The notes below the pieces were generated by a model. The model saw only the letters and a program-made list of their open reading frames with translations. It was not told where the DNA came from and searched no databases. A stretch of 64,000 nucleotides of DNA, taken from positions 14,227,472-14,291,471 of the forward strand of contig NC_049996.1 of NCBI RefSeq assembly GCF_000003815.2. Reading direction: 5' to 3'. The position numbers were made by a program, and so were the translations under genes. Within the stretch, counting starts at the first letter, position 1; every line of letters begins with the position of its first letter. Source of the stretch: Branchiostoma floridae (Eukaryota > Chordata > Leptocardii > Amphioxiformes > Branchiostomatidae). Shown piece after piece: positions 43,678-55,745 of this stretch.

Positions 43678-43888
43678 GAGGGTCTGCATGCTCTTTTAAG
43701 TAAGGTGTAGGCAGCCTATTTCTATTTCCCATAACTCGTAGTGAAACCATTTTATCCACGTAATTCGTAGTGAGGCGAACAAATTTAGCGTAATTGCCAT
43801 CCTTGATTTAGCATAATATGTAGGGGGTTTTTCTGAATTTAGCATAAATCGTTGTCGGAACCCCCCCCCCCCCCCATGCCGACCCTCT
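43678..43888. mobile_element. Short inverted-repeat element with TTAA flanks
   Basis: GAGGGTCTGCATG at the left mirrors CATGCCGACCCTCT at the right, and TTAA lies at both borders (43674-43677 and 43889-43892). TTAA targets are typical of piggyBac and Kolobok elements. The inside has repeated TTTAGC(G/A)TAA words and a run of 15 C at 43861-43875. Confidence 0.6.
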
Positions 43889-44287
43889 TTAAACAGGAGA
43901 GAATGACAAAATACCTTCACAGTGTGCGACTTGGGAACTCAAGGAGGTTGAAATATGAAGTAAAAAGTTGGAACTGACAACTTGATCCTTGGTAAACCTA
44001 CCTGAAGGAACCGATATATTTGAATTTCCACAGAGAAAATTTGTTAGGCATTATTTGATACATGTTGATCTATCTATGAGACGTAGCAGATCAGAGAAAG
44101 AGATTGATTAAGTAATTATTCTATGGATATCCTAACTCGGTATCATATATCATTTTCTTGTACAAAGAAGCACGAAAGATTTACTGTAATTTCATTTAGT
44201 CTTGCGGGAACTTAAACGAGATTTTTCAGGGTGTCTTGAGCCCGCTGTTGAAACAATTTCGACTGTAATACATTTATGTATTATATG

Positions 44288-44336
44288 TAACGCTAGTTCA
44301 CTTCTATCAGCGGGGTAACCCAAATCCGTGAATCCG
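44288..44336. mobile_element. TTCACC-family end fragment
   Basis: TAACGCTAGTTCACTTCTAT then CAGCGGGGTAACC matches only one end of the family. No partner end follows. Confidence 0.65.
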
Positions 44337-44848
44337 TACATCTATTGAAATACTCACATAGAGTACAATAAATGAATTACACCCCTGGGTTTTAGTACAC
44401 AGTGGAAGCGGCCACAGCCAAAACTGAGAACACAAAACCACTGGGAAAACTTCAAGAATTACTCTGTTCCAAAAATAACTTTCATTTCCTTTCTTGAAAT
44501 TTGGTTGACCTAGTTTTCTCCTCCTCCAACACGAACCACTACTGGCTCACCCCTAATAGAAAACAGTTGGGTGATCTTAAGACTGGGGATTGTTGACTTA
44601 ACCTGCTTTAGCTCCTAATCTGTGAAACAACATGCAATTTAAAAGACATTAAGAAGTGATACATCACTGTAAATGCTAGGCATTTTATAGAAGTGTGTGT
44701 ACAGAATAAGCCTGGGTGCCATCCTATATAGACTCAGTTTACAGGGGCACCCTAACCAAAACCTGCTTACCCTAACCTAGCCATACTTTTTATAAAAGAG
44801 GAAGTGAAGTAATGTCATACAAACCATCAAGCATATACACATGCACAC

Positions 44849-44850
<2 letters not shown>

Positions 44851-44897
<47 letters not shown>

Positions 44898-45023
44898 CGT
44901 GCATGCGCCCGCGCACACACACACTCACATACACACACACACACACACATTTACACACACACAAACACACATACACACACACACACATGCACACACACAA
45001 ACACACACACTCACTCACACACA

Positions 45024-45100
<77 letters not shown>
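44851..45100. repeat. CA dinucleotide repeat, ~250 bp
   Basis: Long (CA)n tract with interruptions (ATGCGTGCATGCGCCCGCGC at 44894-44913, TTTACACA, ACTCACTC). Open frames on both strands here are pure repeat artefacts. The alternating purine-pyrimidine run could form Z-DNA. Confidence 0.98.
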
Positions 45101-45810
45101 AAAGCCAGCTTTCCAATGACGCCTTGTATACTCTAGTCTAAGACTTCATCAAATCTTCAGCTGAATCCTCCTTATTATCAACCTTAAACTAAGGACTCTT
45201 GCACATGATGTGCCATGTTCCAAGTAGGAATTCAGATGTTTCCCTGCTTTAAAATTTTATCTCATACCTGTACACTATAGATAAACTAAATATTTGTGTA
45301 TCATTCCTTAAAGTTAGTACAGAACCTGGCAAACAACACATACAAGCATGACCCAAGGGTAATGGTAGTTGGCAGTCGGAAGCTTTCCATGAACCATTCT
45401 GTGCTAATAGAAAACACTTGGCTCGCGAAAACAAGTTGACCTTACACCACAACATCAGTTTGAGATTTCATAAGAATCAATAACTACACTAAGCGCTAAC
45501 ACACAACGTGCAAACAGACTGTTTAACAGGAAAAAAATGCCCCGCATTGATTTCCGCTGGCACCTAACTGACAGGAATTTGTACTGATTGGACTAAATGG
45601 TTAGGTGTGGAACAACAGAGGTGACCTTCGGATAATTGGGCCTGATCTTTGGCCTTAAGGTCATTTCCAATCCACTTGGCCCTAAGCCTAAGATCCATCC
45701 TCGCTTAGGTGTCAGCGTCAATTAGCCCCGCCTTTGTTGGTTCCTCCTTGCGTGAGTGAGCCCGCTGATTTTAGGTTCTATAAGAAACCATTATTGCCAA
45801 GAAAGGTGAT

Positions 45811-46560
45811 AAATCTGGTAGTGAGATCTCACGTTACTTGTTTTATGGAGAGAAAAGGCCTTGAGGAGATGAAGAGAGGTCAGAGTTTTGCAGTGCTCTC
45901 TCCAGCTTTAACTTTTTTTTCTGTCCCTCTCATTGTTTCGAAGCCAATGTTGTTGATTTGTCTTGTACAATCTACCATTTTAAGGTTATGAAAACACATG
46001 TTCATCAATTCTATGTACTTCAGATTTTGGGGACAGGTGGGGTTAAGTTTTTGTCCGTCCCAACAAGCAAACTTCTGTCCCAGGATGGAGGGGCGAGTCC
46101 TGAAGACAACCCTGAACCATTATAACAGAGAGAGGCTTTAAATCTTGTAGTGAGATCTCACCTTACTTGTTTTATGGAGAGAAAAGGCTTTGAGGAGATG
46201 AAGGGGTCAGAGTTTTGCACAGCGCTGTCTCCAGCTTTAACCTTTTTTTTTGTCCGTCCCTCTCATTGTTTCGGAGCCAATGTTGTTTATTTGCCTTGTA
46301 CAACCTGCCATCTTAAGGTTATAAAAACACATCTTCATCAATTTTATGTACTGAACTTCGGATTTTTGGGAGGGATGGGGTTTTTGCCAGCCCCAAATAG
46401 CATATTTCCGTCCCCGGATGGAGGGATGGGTCCTAAAGACAGTCCTGAACCATAATAACAGAGAGAGGCAATAAATCTGGTAGTGAGATCTCACCTTACT
46501 TGTTTTATGGAGACAAAGGGTTTTGAGGAGATGAAGGGGTCAGAGTTTTGCATCCAATTT
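45811..46560. repeat. ~331-bp tandem repeat, two and a quarter copies
   Basis: GTAGTGAGATCTCAC, CTTGTTTTATGGAGA and GAGGAGATGAAG recur beginning at about 45811, 46140 and 46473. TCTCATTGTTTCG(A/G)AGCCAA and AAAACACAT(G/C)TTCATCAAT are shared by the first two. Confidence 0.92.
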
Positions 46561-46958
46561 TTGTGTGTGTGTGGCTGGGTATGTGACTGTCAAGCACAGT
46601 TCAGGGACTACTGTAGATGTTGAAACTTTTACAGTTTTGTTATCAAGCTAATTTAGCAAACTTACAATTGTACCCTGAAATCTAAGGGTAGTTACCTTAA
46701 AGTAAGACCTCAATGCTGAAATAAATTCATACTAAGTAAATGACTACAATTGGAACGCAAAGTCATTTAAAAGTATTTCAGTCACCCAGAAAAAACTGCA
46801 GTATAGAGAAAATGGTAATTCATGAAGAAAAATGTTCTTATAAGGTACTTAGACCTTCAATCTTAAAAAAAAGTAGGGATTTTGTACTATATATCACAAT
46901 GACACATACCGCAGTGCTGCTGCCTTTCACAGTTTACCTTTCAATGTTTCCTTGACAT

Positions 46959-47222
46959 TCATTGTTATGCAGACAAAGTACGCAGGGTTGAAATCACAGC
47001 ACGTGTACGGAGGAAAGTTAAGACCAGGCAACAAAGGTGGAAAATTGGACCAACGAGAACAAATTACTCCCTACACATTTATATTATAACAGCACCAGGT
47101 ATGTTTTAAGTTCATTGTTATGCAGACAAAGTACGCTGGGTTGAAATCACAGCACGTGTACGAAGGAAAGTTAAGACCAGGCAACAAAGGTGGAAAATTG
47201 GACCAACAAGAACAAATTGCTC
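46959..47222. repeat. 152-bp tandem duplication
   Basis: TTCATTGTTATGCAGACAAA, GGGTTGAAATCACAGCACG and GACCAGGCAACAAAGGTGG occur nearly identically at 46959-47070 and 47111-47222. Confidence 0.94.
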
Positions 47223-47482
47223 CCTTCATATCGACAAAGCACAGCCCATATCAGCACGCCGCGTCAGCTTTCACCGCTAAGATCTTTTCTCGCTGTGATG
47301 TACAAAGAGCTCAAAGGTTTGACTAAACAGCAGTAAAATGTGACATTACGGAACACAGCTTTTAGTTTTACCATCATTTCCATTACCCCCCACTGATGTG
47401 CAGACATTCACCTTCAATAAAGATCTGTCTGCATCGCGGTAATGGCTGCCACCTACCGCGGTAAGTGAAGATAGAATACTAG

Positions 47483-47694
47483 TACTGTAAATGCATTTAA
47501 GTTCGCGGGAATTTAATTTTGCGTAGCGGGTAAAAGGACTTTTTGCGGTGGTTTTCAGTTCGCGGAAGCACCATGCAGTGTAGTCTCTTACTGCCATGGA
47601 AAAATGTTCACGGTGGTTATAAGTTCACGGAGAAGCGGCCACCGCGAAAACAGTTAACATTAAACCACTGCGAAAGTTTCTTCATCTACAGTAG
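47483..47694. mobile_element. GCGG-family foldback element
   Basis: TACTGTAAATGCATTTAAG at the left, TTTCTTCATCTACAGTA at the right, complete inner modules. A second copy in the opposite orientation follows 53 bases later. Confidence 0.86.
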
Positions 47695-47747
47695 TCAAAT
47701 GTGAGAATGCTTTGGCATCCTTTTTACCACCTTAATAAGGAGGAATA

Positions 47748-48038
47748 TACTGTAAATGCAGAAATGTTCGCGGTGGATTAATGTTCGCGGTTTTCGCGGT
47801 AGCTGCTTCACCGCGAATTTAAACCACCGCAAACATTTTTCCATAACAGTAAGAGACTACAGTGCATGGTGCTACCGCGAAATTAAACCACCGCGAAAAG
47901 TCTATTTTCCCGCTACCGCGAAATTAAANNNNNNNNNNNNNNNNNNNNNNNNNNNNNNNNNNNNNNNNNNNNNNNNNNNNNNNNNNNNNNNNNNNNNNNN
48001 NNNNNNNNNNNNNNNNNNNNNNNNNNNNATTTACAGTA
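47748..48038. mobile_element. GCGG-family foldback element containing an assembly gap
   Basis: TACTGTAAATGCAGAAATG at the left and ATTTACAGTA at the right. The inner modules are almost free of CG decay. The 100-N gap falls just before the right end, so it probably spans only a few missing bases. Confidence 0.86.
47929..48028. other. Assembly gap of exactly 100 N
   Basis: Placeholder gap inside a GCGG-family foldback copy (47748-48038). Confidence 0.99.
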
Positions 48039-48157
48039 ACCCAGAAGGTCAGTCCTGTACATTTGTACATGGCCTGCATGTGGCGTTGATGAGGATTGAT
48101 TGATTCTTCGGCTACAGTTGTGTTTGATGGGTAATGATTGCTGTGATGAAGGGTGCT

Positions 48158-48205
48158 GTACATTGATTTAAGTTTGCAGGGATTTGATTTTGCAATAGAG
48201 GGGGA
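48158..48205. mobile_element. GCGG-family left-end fragment
   Basis: TGTACATTGATTTAAGTTTG then CAGGGATTTGATTTTGC matches the left 45 bases of the family only. Confidence 0.5.
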
Positions 48206-48231
48206 AGAAGTGCGTGGTATACAAATTTTGA

Positions 48232-48405
48232 GATGCAGAGGGAGGGAAAACGAGGGAGAAGGAGAGGGAGAAAGAGGGAGGAAATGAATTGAGGAAGGGA
48301 GGAGGGGTAAAGGAAGGGAAAGAGAAAGGGAGTATGAGTGAGTGAGTGAGTGAGCGAGCGAGCGAGCGAGTGAGAAGGGAGTGAGCGAGCAAGCGTGAGC
48401 TCAAA
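48232..48405. repeat. Purine-rich tract with GAGT/GAGC tetranucleotides
   Basis: About 170 bases almost free of C and T on the plus strand (GAGGGAGAAGGAGAGGGAGA, GGAAGGGAAAGAGAAAGGG), ending in (GAGT)n then (GAGC)n near 48335-48372. Long polypurine runs can adopt triplex structures. Confidence 0.9.
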
Positions 48406-49024
48406 GGGCATCATAACTAAGGTTCAGAAATACAGTTATCCTCTGACTTAATTACATGTACATACAAAAACTGAAAAAGACATTTCTACTGAGGGCACTT
48501 TGATCAGTACACGTAGTCTAAATTTAAAACTTTGACAATGTTTTTCTGACTGGGACTAAAAGCATGTTTATATCCCCTTAGCCATGGATCAGTCCAGGAA
48601 TTTTGTGTTTTTGATTCCTGGGGTACTTTAACATCCTTTTGCCATTAACCACAGTCAAAATAAAGCACAGATGGTCACTCATCTTAGGTGGTTTACCCTG
48701 ATCTGTGAACTGTCAAAACTTTTCAGTATCAGATTTTCTTAGAGCAAGTCACGTCAACTGAACATGAAATGGCCTTGAATAACGAGTAATGCACGCGGTG
48801 GTGTAACACCAGGCTATGCGTAATCACCTTGCAGTTGACGAAAGTTCAAGGATTCAGGAAATACTGTTCAGGACATATTTACGGGTCCCCCAAGGATATC
48901 TTTTAGGACCACTTCTGTACAATCCCTAAGGCCGAAAAACACCTGATATATGGCTTAGCTTCACTTGTCCTTTCCCAGCAAGCTTGGAGAACCTTTTTAC
49001 CAAGAACTTAGACAGGCCAAGATA

Positions 49025-49226
49025 TACTGTAAAAGTGTAAATGCATTTGAGTTAGCAGGGATTTAATTCCGCGGTAGCAGAAAAAGGACTGCTCGCGGTG
49101 GATTTAAGTTTGCGGTAGCAGCATGCACTGTAGTCTCTTACTGCCATGGAAAAATATTCGCGGTGGACTGGCAACACGAAAATGGCGAACATAAAACCAC
49201 CGCGAACATTTCTGCATTTACAGTAT
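49025..49226. mobile_element. GCGG-family foldback element
   Basis: TACTGTAAAAGTGTAAATGC at the left, TTTCTGCATTTACAGTAT at the right, with the central TTACTGCCATGGAAAAATA block. Confidence 0.86.
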
Positions 49227-49732
49227 ATCAAACGGTCTGAGTGATGGCTAGGATTGCCTGTTGGGTATCTTTACTATGCCTGCTTACTTTTACTACCCTT
49301 GAGTTACACTCACAAAGCCACCAGTACTAGGACAGATGGGATCTTAGGGACCCTTTAGGCTGATAGCTTTCTTTGAGTACTTCTGTGGGGAGGTTTATGA
49401 CACTACTTTCCATAGGTTGCGATTCCTTAGACAAAATCACATTTATTTCCAAGTTCTGGAACTCCTGGTAAGATGGGAAAGAGAAAATGATCAAATGAGT
49501 ATCTGTGTTTTGTGTAATTTGTACATGTAACTCCTGGCAGGAGCATTATGACAGCATCTTAGATATTTGGGGGTAAGTGGAGAAACCTAATACATGTACA
49601 TGTACCATCTTTCTCTGTCAAGGCATACACATACGCAAGCCTTAGGTTGTTATCTGGGGCACAATATTGGCAGGTAAAGCCCAACTCTATCCTTCCACTG
49701 CCTTTCACCTCCACAACCAGAGTCAGGTACCC

Positions 49733-49862
49733 ATTTTTACATCTAATTGAAGTGAGGACAGTCGTATCACAATAACTGCCTTTCCCAAGGACACAGGATC
49801 AGTAACATAGCAGGATTTGAACCAAGGACCTCTGGCTTCTGCCACAGTGACACAACCCCACA
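49733..49862 (-). mobile_element. SINE fragment, same family as 25914-26407
   Basis: GTGAGGACAGTCGT, CCTTTCCCAAGG, GCAGGATTTGAACC and ACCTCTGGC match the tRNA head side of the full-length SINE in order, with many changes. The box B is degraded (GGTTCAAATCC on the minus strand). Confidence 0.7.
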
Positions 49863-50406
49863 CAATGCGTAGCAGTCTAAAATACATACCCTTGGCCAGA
49901 ATATACCCACACTTGGTACATACATTGTACTGGCTAGGTTTGTAATTCAGCCTTCTATACCTGTACAGTGTTGACATTTACACCTTTAGTGTGTCAGAAC
50001 TGTACAGGTGTAAATGGGCCAAAATTAGACAGTGACAGACTACTGGGAAAGCCTTATCACTGATCTGTATCTAAGTTCAAAAGGTCCCCTGGTGGCCCAG
50101 TTTAGGTAGAAAACAGCTTTGATAGATAACACTGGAAGTAGCCTTATATCAACTCTGATCCTGAAACTGTCTAATATCAATGGATCTAGTACAAGTGGTA
50201 GATTAACTTTTCTTGGCAAAAAAGGGGGAAGAATGACAGACTAAAGGACTCTTATTAAATACTAGGCCGTTCCTTTCCCTCATAGTCATACAAATGTAGC
50301 TGAGTTTATGGCCAGGGACTGTCCAGGGTGCTGACCAGACTTTCCAGAGGAATGTTTTTAGTGCTCTTCTTTCTACGAGTCTTCACAAATTGAACACAAG
50401 CATGAT

Positions 50407-50577
50407 CTACTTTTGCAGGAATCTAATTTTGCAGAAGGGAAAAAGTGGTGTATTTGCGGTGGTTAATCAACTTTAGGCATGCAAGAATCAAACAATGCGT
50501 TTTCGAAGCAGTGATAAAAAAAGTCACTGCAAGAACCACAAACATAAAACTACCGCAAAACTTTCTGCATTTACAGA
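50407..50577. mobile_element. GCGG-family foldback element, decayed
   Basis: TTTGCAGGAATCTAATTTTG, TTGCGGTGGTTAATC and AACTACCGCAAAACTTTCTG then CATTTACAG recall the family. The left terminal sequence is lost. Confidence 0.6.
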
Positions 50578-50848
50578 ACTCTATTTCTTCCCTGTTAATA
50601 ACCAATTCTACACTGTATGTACATCCCTATGACTCACTGGCTTTACACTGACAGACTTTGCCCACTGCCTGTCACCACATGTCTTACTTTTCTAGGTCAG
50701 CTATTATGACTTGTATAATTCCTTTCAACCTGTCAAATCTGCACCACTTCCTCAGGAAAGGCTGTGGCTGGGTGGCACAAGTGGCTTGAATTAGCGGCCG
50801 CCTTGGTCTTTGGGGGACCTAATGGGGGTTTAAGGATTCTGAAATCGA

Positions 50849-51051
50849 ATACTGTAAATGCATTTAAGTTCGAGGAGATTTAATTTCGCCGTAGCAGGAA
50901 AAAGGAATGTTGACAGGGGTTTTAAGTTTGCGGTAGCACCATGCACTGTAGTTTCTTACTGCCCGGGAAAAAATGTTTGTGTTGGTTTTAAGTTTGCAAG
51001 GCGAAAACCCCGCACATAAAACCACCGCGAAAATTTCTGCATTCACAGTAT
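50849..51051. mobile_element. GCGG-family foldback element
   Basis: TACTGTAAATGCATTTAAG at the left and TTTCTGCATTCACAGTAT at the right, with the central ACCATGCACTGTAGTTTC block. Confidence 0.86.
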
Positions 51052-52193
51052 AATGAACGGTGGTGTCTACCTGACATTAAGCAGCTTTTGTTGTACAAAT
51101 ATGAAAGCTCCTTGGAAAAAGCTAAAGATGGTTTTGAGACAGGAACTCAAGTTTGAGAAATTGGTATGACCTGAGAGTCTCTATTACGACAGAGGTCCTA
51201 TGCAATTAAATATCAATCATTTGACAAAGGCTATTCAAGTCAAACTTCAATAGGTCGGCAAAAAGAAGTCTTAAGATCTTTATTTGCAGAACTTTCCAAA
51301 AAATTTCCAAATTTTTCTTTGTGCAAACACAAACTGTTAAGTCAGCATATAAATGGGTGTAAAGATAATGAAATTCGATATGAGACAAATAATTTTTAGT
51401 AGTGGCCATAAAAACTCCTATAAGACCCTTCCTACAGGTCAAGGTTTCTGCATCTTCTCCTCCCTTCTTATTGCTCCAATGCCAAGGTCAAGGAACACCT
51501 TACAGGGTCATAACAAGGTTGATTAAAACTGACCTTGGCTTGGGGTAGAGGTCACCAAACACACGTTCTCCGTTAAAGCCTGTTATGTCAATAGTTCAGA
51601 GACAGGGCAGTTTTCCTGGCACAGCTAACAAGTTGGGCAAATTGCAGCAGATAAACTCACAAATTGAAATTTCAAGGCACTTTATAGTCTACATATCACC
51701 TTACGGAGGACTACAATAGGGCACAGTGTTTCTTTTTTAATATTTGTGACACCCCTTTTCACAAATTCTTAAAATAAACAACTTTAATCAAATTTACCAT
51801 TGGTACGTCATGACAGTCACAATAAAATGACACTGTTATAAAGGCCTTGACCACAAATATCTGGAAACACAGACACACACACAGACAGACAGACAAACCG
51901 AAAACAATCCCTCCATTTTTTATGAGGTAAAAATTGAAGCTAGTTGAAGACAGCCCTGGTTCAAGGGCATCTTACAAAGTCATTTACAAATGTACCAGGG
52001 TTGGACAAGTCCATTAGCACGATTGTCCCAGGAAAGTTAAAGTGATAATCAAGCAAGTGCATGTCCTACCCTACATTTTGTACTTGCCTGATTGGGCAAG
52101 TAAGATTTTTCACAGTCATGGCATCAAGCATTGTTCCACACAGAAAAATAGAGCCAGCAATAGATGAATTCCATTGCTGGAAGTGAAAATACA

Positions 52194-52412
52194 TACTGTA
52201 AATGCAGAAACTTTCGCAGTGATTTAATGTTTGCGGTTGTCGCGGTGGCCGCTTCACCGCGAATCTAAAACCACCGCGAACAGTTTTCCATGCCAGTAAG
52301 AGGCTACAGTGTATGGTGTTACCACAAATTTAAATCCACCGCGTAACGTCCTTTTTCCCGCTACCACAAAATTACTTCCCCGCAAACTTAAATGCATTTA
52401 CATGTGTACAGT
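52194..52412. mobile_element. GCGG-family foldback element
   Basis: TACTGTAAATGCAGAAACTT at the left, AACTTAAATGCATTTACAT at the right, with CTTCACCGCGAATCTAAAAC inside. The outermost right bases are altered. Confidence 0.85.
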
Positions 52413-52867
52413 AAAAATGTTCTTCAAATTTCAGTCAAGGGAAAAGTTGGTTCGGGCAAGTAAATTTTTCTTATGCTTTCAGATAAGACAAGTGAATCTT
52501 TTTTTTTTTAAACTCGTTAAACCCTGATTTACCTTTCTCTCCAGACAGGATTTAATGGGTGTGGATCTGATATGGCCCAGTCTGCTACTGTGCTCACTAA
52601 TGAGCAGTAACAGGGATGGCAGTGTCTGGGTTTGATCTGAAGCCTCTTCCCTTTCAGCCAAACAGATGGTCCTTATCTACAGAAGAGTGCTGCAGAGGGG
52701 AGGATTCTGGTCCCTGGTGCTGTATGTAGTTTGTGGGGGTGGACCAGCAGTAGATGTGTGGGGGTCGCTGCAAACGCCTTACTCTAAATGCAGCAGAAAA
52801 AAAAGTAAAGCAGATGCTTTTCAATACCTGATAGCGCAATTCGGCCTCCTTACAGCTCATGATCAAG

Positions 52868-53278
52868 TACTGTAAATGCAGAAACTTTTGCGGTGATCTA
52901 CATGTAATGTTCGCTGTTTTCATGGTAGAAGCTTCACCGCGAACTTTATACCACTGCGAATATTTTTCCACCACAGTAAGAGACTACAATGCATGGTACT
53001 ACCAGCATTTAGTTGTGTGGGGGTTGCTGCAAATGCCTTACTGTAAATGCAGAAATGTTCGCGGTGGTTTATGTTCGCGGTTTTGCAAAGCCGTCTTACA
53101 GCGAACTTAAACCCACCACAAACATTTTTTCCATTACAGTACATGTATGTGACTCTACGTCTATGTGTACATGTATGTGAATGGCACTACTGCGAACTTA
53201 AAACCACCGCGAACACTCCACTTTCTGGCTACCTCGAAATTAAATCCCCACGAACTTAAATGCATTAGCCTTGAACAG
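52868..53278. mobile_element. Two consecutive GCGG-family copies
   Basis: The first copy (52868 to about 53000) starts TACTGTAAATGCAGAAAC and breaks off after GCATGGTACTACC. The second (53039 to about 53278) starts TACTGTAAATGCAGAAATG and ends AACTTAAATGCATTAG. The GTGTGGGGG(T)(C/T)GCTGCAAA stretch before each copy is also shared (52758 and 53017), so the pair likely arose by tandem duplication or two insertions at related sites. Confidence 0.8.
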
Positions 53279-53284
53279 GAGAGC

Positions 53285-53356
53285 AGGCATGTAGAAGCAC
53301 TGCCACAGAAACCACAAACATTAAGTCATGGCAAAAATTTCAACGTTTACAGTACA
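53285..53356. mobile_element. GCGG-family end fragment
   Basis: CCACAGAAACCACAAACATT and CAACGTTTACAGTAC resemble the right half of a decayed family copy. Confidence 0.45.
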
Positions 53357-53826
53357 TTTGTAGTTGATGGAAAAGTAAGGCAAAAAAGTAAAGCAGATGC
53401 TTTTCTATACCCAATTTTGACTCACTACAGCTCATGATCACCTCACTCGACTTTCCAAACTCCACAACTTATGTTTCTGTCAAAATGCATCTCAAAACAT
53501 TTTTCTGAGCTGCCCCGTGGCAATAATAAGTTTCTACAAATTATGGGAGTTGTCTTGATTATCCATAACTCCCATCTCCGGTGGGAAATCATGGATATCT
53601 CAGAGATTACAATTAACCCACAATAATCACCGACTCATCACGTTATATGACAGGCAGGGATGGCCCAACACCTGAGGATCTTTTTGTGAGTGTTAACAGG
53701 CAACTAATGTAGCCAGAGCTGTCTCCAGAACCCATCCCTCCATTTTGGGACAGAGGGTACTTTGCAAAGTTTGTAACAGTCCAGGACACTGGATAGTAGA
53801 GTGTTTTCTTTTACGCAACCAGTTAA

Positions 53827-53981
53827 TACTGTAAATGCATTTAAGTTTGCGGTAACACCATAGACTGCTGTCTAATACCATAATAGAAAAATGTTCGCGG
53901 TGGTTTTAAGTTCGCGGTGAAGTGGTCAGCGCGAAAACCGCGAACATTAATCCACCGCGAACATTTCTGCATTTACAGTAT
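53827..53981. mobile_element. GCGG-family foldback element, internally shortened
   Basis: TACTGTAAATGCATTTAAG at the left, TTTCTGCATTTACAGTA at the right. It lacks the first inner module, so it is about 155 bases long instead of about 210. Confidence 0.86.
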
Positions 53982-54589
53982 TACCTGCTGACATTTTCAT
54001 GCCTATCAGACATGTATTGGCGAGGAGTAGAACTTCAGTTTGAAACTGAGGAAGATTTCTGATGATAGGCATCAAAATGTCACTATTTAATGATCTATTG
54101 CGTGCCTGCGAAGCTGGTGTGTTACGCCGAACGGCGGTTATACGGGCTATATAGATACAGATACCAACCAACCTGATAAAATTATTTTCGGGAGTGGAAG
54201 AGACTGTTCCTACTCTCCTCTCATATTACAGCTTGTTAAGACAGGGAAAAGATTTTTCTACTGTCCATAAAAAAAATTTGGGATCCATGGCATGAACTTT
54301 CTATGAGCTCAAAATGACAAATTTGACAAAAAAAACTAACAACATGGCTCCCAAACAATAACTTGGACAGAAAAAATATGCAACACAATTACTATCCAGA
54401 AAATGACATCTAAGGAGCAACAGCTGCTACAGGTATAACTGTGCACACTTGTAACACTCAATAAATATACAGTTTGTATTCAGCCAGCGCTCAAATGTCA
54501 ACTAGATGTCAGCAAAACAAACAAGATGTCTGCACCTCAGCCTACAACTTCCTCAACTTCCTGATAGAAGAAACAGACGATAAACCAGA

Positions 54590-54795
54590 CAGTCAGCAAG
54601 TAAGACAGCAGTACTGTAAATTGCTGGGACTTGAAGATAATTTCTCAGTAAGGAAGAAAGCAGTTTTTCAGACAGACGATAAACTACTAGAGACAGACAG
54701 CAAGTAAGACAACCACTTCAACACAGTTCTGTAAATTGCTGGAATTTAAGATTATTTTGCAGTAAGAAACAGGAAGAAAGCAGTTTTTTACAGCA
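54590..54795. repeat. Direct duplication of ~100 bases
   Basis: CAGACGATAAAC, GACAGTCAGCAAGTAAGACA or GACAGACAGCAAGTAAGACA, TTCTGTAAATTGCTGG and GGAAGAAAGCAGTTTTT occur twice, beginning at about 54576 and 54675. Confidence 0.8.
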
Positions 54796-55425
54796 GCATT
54801 TGAAACAAGGATAATCAGGCTTTTAGTCAAGGATACATCCATGCAGCTGTTCTAAGGAATTGGATGCCCTACTTTCAAGCAGAATACCCTAAAGACACCC
54901 TTACACCTGGGACAGCATCCTCTGACAAGCATAAAATTCTGATTGGCCAGGGTTACATGTGGTAGCAGTCTTCAACTGTACTCTGTCTGACAGTAACTTT
55001 GCCCCACGGAAAACCCCATTTTCACTAATTCAAATTCTCCAAAAGCTACATGTACGTTCCCTGGAAGGGGGTAGGCTGGGGATAGCTGCCTGTAAAACTT
55101 GTGGCAAGTTACCCTCACTATTAAATTTGGACACCCTAAATCTTATCTAAAATCCTGGTGGCAATGCAATGCAGGACAGAAAATATGTTCACAGAGTGAT
55201 AAGCTTGCATATGGAGCAAATAATAAAACTTCTTAAAGAAAGGTATGTTTTCAGAAGTCATCTTTTGAATTTTAGATATACAATTTTTGAAAACTTTCTC
55301 ACTGAAGCATGGGATTAGCTGACTGCAAGCAAACAAAGAAATGCTGAAAGATAATGGTACAGTCTACTGAAGTGCGAAAGACCTGTCAGCAGTACACCAC
55401 CTGCCACTGCTGGCCCATGCCCCCA

Positions 55426-55745
55426 TGGCTCCTGTGTGACGTTATGATATCCCTCTTGTCTTATCAACCACACACTCAAATATTAATCTAGCCCTCTCAG
55501 TCTCAGGGGATAATAGTCCCTGAGATAATTATACATACCTTTTTTTTTATCATAAAATTGCATGTACAATCAATATGCAACTACATGTATACTGGAGTAA
55601 CTGGACCCATTTCTGGTGTGTTATTCTAATTCGGCTCCTGTGTGACACAATGATATCCCTCTTGTCTCATCAACCGCACATTCAAATATTAATCTCGTAC
55701 TCTCAGTCTCAGGGGATGTAGTCCCTGATATAATCATACCTGTAT
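55426..55745. repeat. Direct duplication with ~207-bp spacing
   Basis: GGCTCCTGTGTGAC, TGATATCCCTCTTGTCT, ATCAACC(A/G)CACA and TCAAATATTAATCT, then CTCTCAGTCTCAGGGGAT, occur at about 55427-55525 and 55633-55730. Confidence 0.92.

Noticed and set aside
44812-45141. Long open frames on both strands in the CA repeat
   Set aside because: Pure dinucleotide repeat translation (His-Thr and Cys-Val); no gene.
47756-48103. 115-codon frame crossing an N gap
   Set aside because: It runs through a foldback element and unknown bases; not a gene.
48112-48414. 100-codon Ser/Leu/Pro-rich minus-strand frame
   Set aside because: Translation of the polypyrimidine strand of a low-complexity tract.
54474-54707. 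77-codon plus-strand frame with plausible composition
   Set aside because: It lies in a locally duplicated stretch, has no recognisable domain or splice sites, and its duplicate is not open.
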